Positions 43,151 through 53,220 of a DNA stretch of 64,000 nt are shown in pieces (positions within the stretch are counted from its first letter, which is position 1; each line of letters opens with the position of its first letter). The stretch comes from Ursus arctos. Taxonomy: Eukaryota > Chordata > Mammalia > Carnivora > Ursidae. The DNA is taken from the NCBI RefSeq assembly GCF_023065955.2, contig NW_026622874.1:12382001-12446000 (forward strand), written 5' to 3'. The translations under genes were made by a program, and so were the position numbers. Under the pieces are notes generated by a model. The model did no database searches and was not told the origin of the DNA. It worked only from the letters and a program-made list of their open reading frames with translations.

Positions 43151-44435
43151 GTATTATTCTTCCCATACTAATAAATCCTCTTATCTTCATTATTATGTCA
43201 CTTACCATTATTACAAGCACCATAATCATTACGTTAAACTCACACTAATTAATAATCTGAATTGGTTTCAAGATAAATATAATAAACCATATTCTAGTTC
43301 TAATTAAAAATTGTAATCCATGACCCATAGAAGTATCCATTAAATGTTTCTCCACCACATCTGTACTTTTAATAACAGCTGTCATTTTTAAATTAATATA
43401 TTCTGGTCAATGAACAATAACTGAAATTTTTAATCCAACAACACCCTTTATTATTATGGTAGCTTTTATTATAAAACCTGAATTTTCCCCATTTTATTTT
43501 TGAGTACCAGAAGTTATACAAGTTGTTCCATTAATGATCAGAGAGTTTTACTGACATGACAAAAACTTACATATCATTTTTATATCAAATTTCACCATCA
43601 GTTTTATATCAAATTTTAACATTAGTTTTATATCGTTTCACCATCAGTTAACCTAAATATATTAATTATTGCTATAGTATCAGTTATAGGTAGGAGAATG
43701 AGGAGGGCTTAACCAAACACAACTATAAAAATTCTAGCCTAGGGGCGCCTGGGTGGCACAGCTGTTAAGCGTCTGCCTTCGGCTCAGGGCGTGATGCCGG
43801 CGTTATGGGATCGAGCCCCACATCAGGCTCCTCCGCTAGGAGCCTGCTTCTTCCTCTCCCACTCCTCCTGCTTGTGTTCCCTCTCTCGCTGGCTGTCTCT
43901 ATCTCTGTCGAATAAATAAATAAAATCTTTAAAAAAAAAATTCTAGCCTATTCATCAATTGCCCATTTAGGCTGACTAGAGCTATCGTGATTTATAAACC
44001 AAGCATCATAGCTCTAAATCTATTCATTTACATTATATTAATATTTACTACGGTTGTACTATTTATTTACAGTCATCCACCACAAGACTTCCACACACAT
44101 GAAATAGGATGCCTTTAATTACTACTATGATTTTTCTGACTATATTATCCCTAGGAAGCCCACCACTCACAGGTTTGTTTCTGTTTTTTTTTTAAGTGAA
44201 TAGTTTTCCAAAACTAGCAACATTATTATACCAACATTAAAAGCTATCCCAGCCCTACTTAATCTATAGTTCCACATACAATTAAGTTATTCTACCTCAC
44301 TACCATTTCCATCAATAAATAACAGAAATACAATAACAATTTGCAAACATAAGCCAAGTAATTTTTTTACGTCCATTCATTATTGTATCAACATCAGTCC
44401 TTCCCCTAACACCCAAAGTATCAGTGCTGGACTAG
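43151..44435 (+). pseudogene. NUMT: ND2 (split by a SINE)
   Basis: 'cattttatttttgagtaccagaagttatacaag' for PFHFWVPEV.Q, 'gaatgaggagggcttaaccaaacac' for GWGGLNQT, then after the SINE 'cctattcatcaattgcccatttaggctga' for AYSSIAHLGW. Many indels. Confidence 0.95.
43742..43937 (+). mobile_element. CanSINE inserted in NUMT ND2
   Basis: Starts GGGGCGCCTGGGTGGC. Target-site duplication AAATTCTAGCCTA at 43729-43741 and 43938-43950. Confidence 0.97.
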
Positions 44436-44760
44436 GAATTTAAGTTAACTTAGACAAAACACCTTTAGAGCTCTATGCATGTATTATCTTTGTTCCTGAA
44501 ATACAGATTGCGGACTATCTTACAACTAAATGCAAATCAAACACTTGAATAAGCTAAATCCTCACTAACTATTCCAGTCAACTGGCTTTGGTCTTCTCCA
44601 GGGCTTAGGGGAGAAAGATGGGGCTAGCCTAAGACAATCAAAGCTCTTTTTTTGAATTTGCAGTTCAATCTGTTATTCACCACAGGGTTTGGTAAACACA
44701 GGGTTCAAACTCCGTCTTTAGGTTGAGTCTAATGCTTACTCAGCCGCTTTACCTATTTTC
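44436..44760. pseudogene. NUMT: WANCY tRNA cluster
   Basis: tRNA-Trp (+) near 44436 ('aggaatttaagttaactt'), tRNA-Ala (-) ('caactaaatgcaaatcaaacacttgaataagctaaatcc'), a worn tRNA-Asn and light-strand origin, tRNA-Cys (-) ('gaatttgcagttcaatctg') and tRNA-Tyr (-) ('caccacagggtttggtaaacacagggttcaaactccgtctttag'). Confidence 0.88.
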
Positions 44761-45635
44761 ATAAAACCACCTACTATTAACAAACCATAAAGATATTGGG
44801 ACACCATGTTTATGGTTTGATGCTTGAACCAGAATTGTAGGAACCTCCTTAAGTCTTCTTATTCATGCTGAATTAGGTCAACCTGGAACTTTATTAAGAA
44901 ATGATAAAATTTACTCAAAGAAATAAATAAAATCTCTTTTAAAAAAAGAAATGGTAAAATTTATAACATAATCGTTACTGTTCACATGTTCATAATAATC
45001 TTTCCAATAGTAATATCTGTTATAAATCAGGGCTTTGGCAATTGAGTCATAACATTAATAACTATAACCTCTGATACAGCATTTCTTCAAATACGCAATA
45101 TAAACTTTTACTTCTTCTACCATCATTCTTATGTCTACTTGCCTCATCAATAATTGAAGAGGTGCTGGAACAGAATCAAGAGTGTGTCTGCCCTTAGCCA
45201 GTAATTTAGCCCACACGGAGCTTCTGTATATTTGACTTTCTTTTCATTACATTTAGCAGGTGCCTCATTGATTTTAGGTGCAATCAATTTTATTACTACA
45301 ATTATCAATATAAAACCACCAACTATGTCTCAATACCAAACACCACTATTTGTCTGATGTGTTCTAATTACAAAGGTAATATTATTACTTACATTCCCAG
45401 TACTAGCAACTAGTATTGCTATATTATTAACAGATCATAAGTAGCACTTCCTTTGATCCTGAAGGCGGGGACGACCATCTGTTCTGATTCTTCAGCCACA
45501 CAGAAGAATATATTCTTATTTATGGGTTTGGAATAATTTCATATATTGTTTTATATTATTTATATTATATTATTCAGGAAAAAAGGCTTTTAGATATATA
45601 GGAATAATATAAGTCATATTATATTGGAGAGTTAA
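44761..45635 (+). pseudogene. NUMT: 5' half of COX1
   Basis: 'accataaagatattgggacacc', 'gctgaattaggtcaacctggaactttatta' ([10 protein letters not shown]), 'gcaatcaattttattactacaattatcaatataaaaccacc' ([14 protein letters not shown]), 'tttgatcctgaaggcggggacgacc' (FDPAGGGDP) and 'gggtttggaataatttcatatattgt' (GFGMISHIV). The match fades just after 'ttattcaggaaaaaaggc' (YYSGKKE), giving a right boundary near 45635. Confidence 0.95.
44914..44946 (+). mobile_element. 33-bp CanSINE tail with target-site duplication in NUMT COX1
   Basis: Only the SINE's last part is present (AAAGAAATAAATAAAATCTC then an A-run). It is flanked by AGAAATGATAAAATTTA at 44897-44913 and AGAAATGGTAAAATTTA at 44947-44963, a 17-bp target-site duplication of COX1 sequence. 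Confidence 0.9.
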
Positions 45636-45738
45636 AAATTACTCACAGATTTTCAACTGCACAAGGGGTCATCGCCTCTGACCCCCACAATGTTCAAAAG
45701 TTAACTATACTTGCAACACTGGTGTTACACCTGGTGTA
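45636..45738. other. Short repeat-like stretch beside the NUMT
   Basis: 'gattttcaactgcacaaggggtcatcgcctctgacccccacaatgttcaa' is the end of a common interspersed repeat that I cannot name with confidence. Confidence 0.4.
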
Positions 45739-45938
45739 TTTTTTTTTTTTAAAGATTTTATTTATTTATTTGACAGAGATAGAAACATCCAGTGAGAGAG
45801 GGAACACAAGCAGGGGGAGTGGGAGAGGAAGAAGCAGGCTCATAGCGGAGGAGCCTGATGTGGGGCTCGATCCCGTAACGCTGGAATCACGCCCTGAGCC
45901 GAAGGCAGACGCTCAACCGCTGTGCCACCCAGGTGCCC
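45739..45938 (-). mobile_element. CanSINE
   Basis: Head end GGTGCCC at 45932-45938. Target-site duplication TACACCTGGTGTATTTT at about 45726-45742 and 45939-45955. Confidence 0.95.
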
Positions 45939-46451
45939 TACACCTGGTGTATTTTAACCAGAACAGTACACTCAAGTATCACACACAAATTAACCAACAT
46001 GTAGACATTTTATTCAGCAGTATTAATTCCCAAGAACTTTGCCCTTTGCTCATTTTATGTTTCTGTTTCATTTACATCTAGCTCCAAATCCTTGATGTTT
46101 CTTCTGTTGGGACCCCCTTCCTGCCTTTTGGATTGGTGGCTCATCTTGGCTTTGTTGTATTCGTCTTTATTAATTCTCTTCACCTCTTGACACATCAAGT
46201 AGGATACTCTTCCTTGGTTCCGACCTCTTGTGACTGCAAACCCATTTGGGCCAAGTGCTAGGCATACGCCACCGTGGTTTCTTCCTCAGATAACTTACTG
46301 TCTGTGAGATGTGCTTTTCTGTGTAGGTAAAGTGTCAAACATTTACCTATTTAAGAAAAAAAATTTTCCGCATTTATTTTCAACAACACTCCGACTCCAA
46401 CTCTAAACATATCTGGAAACATAAAGTTTCCTTTCTTCTTCAATTAATTCA
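45939..46451. other. Intergenic, no gene seen
   Basis: Anonymous sequence between two SINEs. Confidence 0.5.
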
Positions 46452-46636
46452 CATTTTTTAAAAGTTTTTATACATTTATTTGAGAGCGAGCAAGCTAGCA
46501 CGAGTGGGGGGAGGGGCAGAGGGAGAAGCAGAATTCCCACTGAGCAGGGAGCCTGACTGGGCTCAGTTCCAGGACCCCAAGATCATGACCTGAGCCAAAG
46601 AAAGGTACTTAACAGACTGAGACACCCAGGCGCCCC
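46452..46636 (-). mobile_element. Older-type CanSINE
   Basis: Diverged body (GAGCGAGCAAGC, GGGGAGGGGCAGAGGGAG), head end GACACCCAGGCGCCCC. Flanked by TAATTCACAT and TAATTCACAC. Confidence 0.9.
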
Positions 46637-49600
46637 TAATTCACACATGTTTAAATAAGAATACCTAGTGTTAGAAATCAACGATCTCTTGTGAAGTAGG
46701 ATTCAGTTTTCTTGAAACGATTTGATATAGCAGTGGGACTTGTTAGTTAAGGACTTGTTTGACTTGGACTTGTCTTTATTCTGTTGGACTTTTAAACTTT
46801 GATTTTACATCATTCTTCGTCATCGTTGCACCTCATTGGGATGATCTCTGCATGCGAGCAGATAAGAAAACAGATGGAACTGATAACTGATAAGCTTTTT
46901 ATTAAGATCACCTCACAGAAGCCCTGCAGTACTCGCCACAATGGTTCACTAGAACAATGTAATTTCTCCAAAGTAGGGGTAAACCTGTGGCCAAATCTGG
47001 TCCCATTTGTTTTTGTATGACTTACGAGCCAAGAATGGTTTTTACAGTTTCAAATGGTTTGGGGGGGAAAAAATCAAAAGAAGATTAATATTTCATAACA
47101 TGTGAAAATTATATGAAATTCAAATTTCAGGGTCTCTAAATAAGGTTCATTAGAACACATCCTTGCCCATTGATTTACGTATTGTCTACAGCTGTTTTCA
47201 GCTACAGTGGCAGAGTGAAGTAGTTGCAACAGAGATTGTGTGGTACACAAAGCTGAAATACCAGCTAGCTGGCCCTTTGCAGAAGAAGTTTGTCAACTCC
47301 AACTCTAGGCTTATTCGAGAGGAGAGGAGGCACCAGGCATCGAATCTCTCTGGGTACATACAAAATGATGCTGTCTTTACAAGCTTGTGTGGGTACCTCT
47401 TCTCTGCAGTTATGGGGACTGAACAAGTCAAGGGATAGAGAAAAAAGAGAGTGGGCTGGTACAGTCTCCGTGCTTAACTCAAACATTCCTTCAGGAAGTC
47501 TCAGTTGTCAGTCCTCTTCACTGAAGCACTCACATTCACACTGCTGCTGGGAAACTTGAAGCTGCAGGGTGTAGAACAGCAGTCAAAGATAGGGCGTGAG
47601 GAATGTGGCCAAAAATTAAGAGGAAGCTTGGGACCCACCTGATCTGCCTCCGAGGAGCGCCATACTCTTTGATCTAAACTGCTGTACAAGATGTTCTCTC
47701 TAACTGGCCCCAATCCAGAGAACAGGAAGGAAACTGCATAAAAGGTTTGGAAAAGAGGGGGCAATGAAGCAGGGAGTGGCCACTGCCCCAACCAAGTCTG
47801 GGCAGTTGAGATTCTGAAGATGAAAGTTACAGCAAGCAAAAACTAGGCCGAGATGCCCAAGAGAGAGACTGGGGTCAGTAAATGTGTCCACCACAGATGG
47901 AATATACTTCTGAAAAGGGCAAAGGGGTTCACCCGCTGGAAAGAGAAAACAGCATCAGAGGCCAAAATGGAATTGGGTGTGTCCTGCCCCTCCTTACATG
48001 AACAAGGCTACAGGAATGTTCCTGAGGAAGAGATCCTCAGGATTAGCATTAAAACTAAAAAGAGCTCTATGAAAAATGAGAGGATATAAAATCATGTGGT
48101 CTGAATTGGAGCCCTAGAAAATTTAGTGAACCCTGTGATTTAAAAAAAAAAAAAAAACGAACTTACCTACACCCCGTGTTTACCATTTGGTAATTGCTAC
48201 CTGCGTGCCATGTGTGTATAGATGTATAAATATAAGCATACATATACACATACATATCCTATAATCCTTGCCATAACTGAACAAGACAGATGGTAGTAGC
48301 GTAGTATCCCTATTTCATTAATGAAGGAACCAAGAATTGGAGAGGATAAATGACTTGCTCAAGGCCAAGCAGCTGACAAAATGAAGATCTGAAGTCTGTC
48401 TGTTCACTTAACTACATTTAGTTTACAGAGGAGTACTACCATCTTCAAAAGACATAAAAAAGCAGTTCTTCAAAAATTAAATATATGCCGGTTTAAGCTA
48501 AGTATCACCTGCTTAATGAAGGGATTAACTGGGTAGAATAATTGAGGTGTCATAATTTTAAGTGATGTAAGAATATGCTTGATAGGGAATCGATTTTTCG
48601 AAATTTCACTGTATTTCAGGAGTGGGAGTTAGATGCAGCTTGTTTAGTCTTATCACGAGCATAATTTTACCTGGTACTAATGGATCCATTTATTAAATTT
48701 GATCTTTTCCGTGATGGCACACTGTCCCCAAAATCAAAGAAATACCAATTTGAGAAATCCAGGACTTTGACCAAAAAGTCAAAAGAGAGGACAGGAGGAA
48801 GGAACATAGAAAACCCATTTTCACTGCTGGAATATGTCAATTAATCAATTAGGTTTCTACAGTATTAGGGGGGCTACTAGGAGATACCTTCCCCCAAAGA
48901 ATTAGGACTGAGTAAAATAAGGTAAACTTCAAAATAACACACGATAAAATAGAGCAGAAAATCAAAGTCATCTGGGAAGAACTGCCTGACTCCCAGGCCA
49001 AGTATCCAGAAGTGTAACCAGTGCATCATGTTTACCTAGACTAAAGGGAAAGCAGGCACCAGGTAGCCAGGAGACTGGGCAGAGCCCAGCCTATCTGGGG
49101 AACTGGTGGTGTGGGCTCACTTGTGAGACCAGGAAGTGAGTTCCCCTTTAAAAGCAGTTCCTCCCCCAAAATAAAAAAAATTAATAAGTAAAAGCAGTTC
49201 CTCCCATTTTCCAAAAGTTTCCATGGAGTGTTTGTTCAGGGAAAACATTTTTCCTTCCCAACTGCCCAAACGACTTGGACAGGACTTAAACATACAGAAG
49301 AGAAGATATAGAAAAAGGTAGAAAAGGGGGAAAGGATCATATTACAATGGGTTGGGGGGAATGGGTAAATGGAAGGGAATCTATAGTTCATACCAAATGT
49401 GGTCAGAATGACAATGACATATAATTCAGGTAGATTTTTTTTTCCTGAGAAGTAAGATCTAATTTTTTAAAAAGAGAATGGAGGTGGGGTAGCAGCTAGT
49501 GGAAAGAAGTTTTTAGATAAGAGACCTGAGTTCTCTTTCTAATTAAGAAGGCGAAGAACATTGTAGGAGAGGAATGGGGTGATTGCCTGATATACTGAAA

Positions 49601-50020
49601 TGTAGACATATCCTAACCTTGCTCCTCATTGAGTCTTATGTCAAAGAGAAAGAAGAAATAAATGTGTGTGTGCACATACACATGCATATTTGTTTCTTCA
49701 TTCACACATATATATACATTTGTGGGTATTGGTGTGTGCATATGTGTTTTAGTTGTGAATCTCCTTTTCTTTCTCATGTTCACTCTCTCTGGTGGAAAAG
49801 CAACGGCAAAAGGCCAAAAGCAAAAAAGGTAAATACCTTAGCTAGACCATCAGTCTCTTAATTTGGGGGCTTGACTAAAAACAAAGTGCTTTTTTTTTTT
49901 TTAGGAACAAAACATTCTCTTTAGACATCAGAGAGAAATGCAAAATGTAGTTATATTAGTAAAAAGAATGCTGATCTATATTTTTAATATATTGCTTTCT
50001 TGGTGCAAAAATAAAGTTTT
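46637..50020. other. Upstream region of FMO3, no coding exon seen
   Basis: About 3.4 kb that would include the FMO3 promoter and its non-coding first exon, which I cannot locate from sequence alone. Contains a MIR relic near 48255-48420 and CA/TG-rich text at 49660-49750. Frames at 47163-47438 and 47853-48089 have no family match. Confidence 0.4.
48255..48420 (-). repeat. MIR SINE relic
   Basis: 'tatccctatttcattaatgaaggaaccaagaattggagaggataaatgacttgctcaaggcca' is the reverse MIR core. Confidence 0.7.
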
Positions 50021-50207
50021 TTTTTAAATTTATTTATTTATGGGGGGGGACGAATTCCAGTGGGGGGAAGGGCAGAGGAAGAGGGAGAGAGAGAACCTCA
50101 AGCAAACTGCCCTCTGAGCACGGAGCTCAATCCCAAACCCAGGAGATCATGACCTGAGCCAAAATCACGAGCTGGACATTTAACCAACTGAGCCACCCAG
50201 GTGCCCC
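50021..50207 (-). mobile_element. FMO3: Older-type CanSINE 90 bp before FMO3 exon 2
   Basis: Diverged SINE, head end CCACCCAGGTGCCCC, flanked by AAAGTTTT on both sides (50013-50020 and 50208-50216). It ends 90 bp before the exon 2 acceptor. Confidence 0.9.
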
Positions 50208-50234
50208 CAAAGTTTTAATTAAGCCAAAGAATGA

Positions 50235-50468
<234 letters not shown>

Positions 50469-50777
50469 TGAGGTGTGAAGTATGTGAGAACACATTGCTG
50501 GAGCACAGCCTCCAAATCAGCTTCCATGAAGTTATAACCCCTCCTAGGATAGAATCTACAAAACACAGCATCGAGAGCAGGTTGGAAAGTAAGTTTCTTG
50601 CCCACTTCAGAAGTAAATGAGATAGTGGGCTAGCTTCGAAGGTCTCTGTGTACATAATTCACCCCTGGTAAACCATTAATAGTTAAGCCACTTCTGGGAA
50701 CAAAGTCCAAGGGCAAGTATTGATTAGGTTCATGTAATGTAACTACATGAGTTACTCATTTAAAAAACAGGGTTGTT

Positions 50778-50980
50778 GGGGCGCCTGGGTGGCACAGTGG
50801 TTAAGCGTCTGCCTTCGGCTCAGGGCGTGATCCTGGCGTTGTGGGATCGAGCCCCACATCAGGCTCCTCTGCTATGAGCCTGCTTCTTCCTCTCCCACTC
50901 CCCCTGCTTGTGTTCCCTCTCTCGCTGGCTGTCTCTATCTCTGTCGAATAAATAAATAAAATCTTTAAAAAAAAAAAAAA
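50778..50980 (+). mobile_element. CanSINE in FMO3 intron 2
   Basis: Starts GGGGCGCCTGGGTGGCACAG, tail AAATAAATAAATAAAATCTT plus A-run. Target-site duplication CAGGGTTGTT at 50768-50777 and 50982-50991. Confidence 0.97.
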
Positions 50981-51325
50981 CCAGGGTTGTTCCCATTCTT
51001 TTGTTGAGGTTACCAAAGGTCTACTTAATGATTCAGACCACAGGTTTTAAGGCTTCAGGTGCTGTTTGGCCTTGGAAAAACCATATAATTAATGAGACCG
51101 CTACGGGAGGAACCAAGAACAAGGTGCACTAATTCAAAGTTCTTCAATGCCCTTTTGTCTCTGTGCATTCATAATAAGAACTCTGTCAGCAAACATGCCT
51201 CTGTCAGCAAATCACTTCCTCTGTTGCCTGACAACCACATCAGCAGCTGTGAGGGCTTTCCTGCACCCCAGCTGCCTCGTCGTCTCCAACCTTAGGAACA
51301 CTGCATGGCTAAGCCCACTCCATCT

Positions 51326-51434
51326 GTCGTCGTCGTCTTCTTCTTCTTCCTCTTCCTCCTCCTCCTCCTCCTCTTCTTCTTCTTCTTCTTCTTCTTCTTC
51401 TTCTTCTTCTTCTTCTTCTTCTTCTTCTTCTTCT
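51326..51434. repeat. (CTT)n / (CCT)n microsatellite, about 109 bp
   Basis: CGT units, then mixed CTT and CCT triplets, then about 22 uninterrupted CTT triplets. Pure pyrimidine on the + strand and purine on the other. It makes spurious poly-Ser and poly-Glu frames. Confidence 0.97.
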
Positions 51435-51739
51435 GATAGACCATTCATATATGCAAATTTAGAAGCAATAACCCTTTCTCAGCTACTATTTCCTCCTCAA
51501 GTGCAAAATTAGTATTAGGTTTTATACCCCAATAAAAAGATTGCATTTAAGGAGACAGTGTCTCTGGCAACTCTTTCAATATTATAAAGATATGAGAATT
51601 ATTCTTATTAATATAGCTATTTTCTGGACTCCAAAGAATTCTTGAAATGCTCAGCATCTTGTATGATGTTACAGAGCCTAGAATACATTGCTGAAATGTG
51701 CTGACAGGGCTTCCGACGAGCACCCTGTTGATTCTTAGG

Positions 51740-51930
51740 GCTATTCTAGTGAGCACTTTCTATATACCTAACACTTTTTCCCATGTAATTAAATCTTTAC
51801 AATAATCCTATAAGGTAGGTATGAGTTTTTCCCTTTTATAAATGAATCTGAAGCTTAAAAAGAAAAGGGAAAAATGGTAAATAGTTGGTAAATGATAAAG
51901 ACAAGATCTTGATTCAAGCTGGCCTGTTTC
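51740..51930 (-). repeat. MIR or L2 relic
   Basis: 'gcactttctatatacctaacactttttcccatgtaattaaatctttacaataatcctataaggtagg' is a typical old-SINE/LINE 3' pattern. Confidence 0.5.
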
Positions 51931-52659
51931 TCCAGCCTGAATGCTTACCCGCTTGGTAAACTGCTGGGTGCCATTGCAATAAGTGGCTTATTGAACTGGC
52001 AGGATTTCCACAGGAATCTTAACCAGTCTTCGTATTCAAACTTACTTTACGAAACATTGCTGAAGATAGGCACTGCCAGTACAGCTTTGAGAACAGCTAC
52101 ATCCTTGCTCCTCAGGGAAGACTTTGACATTTGAACCTGGCATCATAGAATTGATGATGTCCTCACCTGCACACATATGCTTCTCTTCGAGAAAAAGATG
52201 GAATACTCCAGAGGATGGAACTGCAGGCCCAGAGGCTGAAGCCTTGAGATACAGAAGATTATTCCTAGGCCTGGAAACCTAATGATATTTACCCTACTGG
52301 ATTTCAAAATTGGGACTGTTAACTCCTTTCTTCCTTCCATTCTCTCCCTTTTGGAATGGGAACATCTGTAACTGGTACCCAATGCCTGTCTCATTGCTGT
52401 ACTTTAGTAGAAGAGAATTTGTTTTCTTCACAGGTCCACAGGTGGAGAGGCATTTTGGCCCAGACAGATCATACCTGGAGTCTCATCCGTACCTGATTTA
52501 GATCTTTTAGGTGATACAATTTGGGACTTCTGAGATGATGATGTATAGATGAGATTCAGGACTTGATCTGATGCTGCAATGGATTGAGACTTTGGGGTGA
52601 TGAGATGGGGTGAATGTATTTTGCATGTGGGAAAGATGTGAATACGGGCCAGTGACTGT

Positions 52660-53220
52660 GGTAGGCTGAACAATTGAACAATGGTCCCCCCAAAGGTACC
52701 AGGTCCTAATCCCTGGAACTTGCAAATGTTTCTAATAAGTAAGCTAAGATATGATTAAGTTAAGAATCTTGAGATGGTGAAATTATTCTGGATTATCTGG
52801 GTGGGCTAAAAATGCTATAGCATATATGCTTATAAGAAGGAAGCAAAGGGAGACTTGACACCCACAGATAGAAGGGGAAAGATAATGTGATCACTTCAGC
52901 AGAAAGAGAGATTCGAAGATGCTATGCTTTGACCTCCATCTTCAAGATGGAGGAAGAGGCCATTAGCCAAGGAATGCAGGTGGGCTCTGGGCACTGAAAA
53001 GGCCAAGGAATGCTGGCATCCACCAGAAGCTGGAAGGGACAGGAATGAATTTTCCCCTAGACCCTCTGGAATGAACACAGCCCTGAGAACACCTTGATTT
53101 CAGCCCAGTGATACTGATTTCCGACTACTGGCCTCTGGAATTCTTAGAGAATAGATTCCTGCTGTTTTAAGCCATCAAGTGTTGGTAACTTACTACAGTA
53201 CACAGGAAACTAATACACTG
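52660..53220 (+). repeat. MLT1-type LTR
   Basis: 'aatggtccccccaaaggtaccaggtcctaatccctggaacttg', 'gaatcttgagatggtgaaattattctggattatctgggtgggc', 'ccatcttcaagatggaggaagaggcc', 'gttttaagccatcaagtg' and 'caggaaactaatacac'. A nearly complete MLT1 in sense with FMO3. Confidence 0.85.

Larger units (their letters stand above)
37965..45635 (+). pseudogene. Large nuclear mitochondrial insertion (NUMT)
   Basis: About 7.7 kb that reproduces mitochondrial gene order from the end of CYTB, across the control region, to the middle of COX1, all on one strand. TGA is used for tryptophan in ND1 ('cctgatcagaatgagcttc' as W-S-E-W-A-S), as in mitochondria. Frames are broken throughout. About 0.85 kb is later SINE insertion and roughly 0.8-0.9 kb of 16S is missing. 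A single contiguous mtDNA segment crossing the control region explains it. Confidence 0.97.

Noticed and set aside
39853..44757. Functional tRNA or rRNA genes
   Set aside because: They are mitochondrial genes copied into nuclear DNA, with indels and SINE insertions. No evidence for nuclear transcription.
47163..48089. Frames upstream of FMO3 as possible first exons
   Set aside because: No FMO or other family similarity. FMO3's first exon is non-coding in known mammals and cannot be identified from sequence alone.
51147..51512. Frames with long poly-Ser (+) and poly-Glu (-)
   Set aside because: Produced entirely by the CTT microsatellite.
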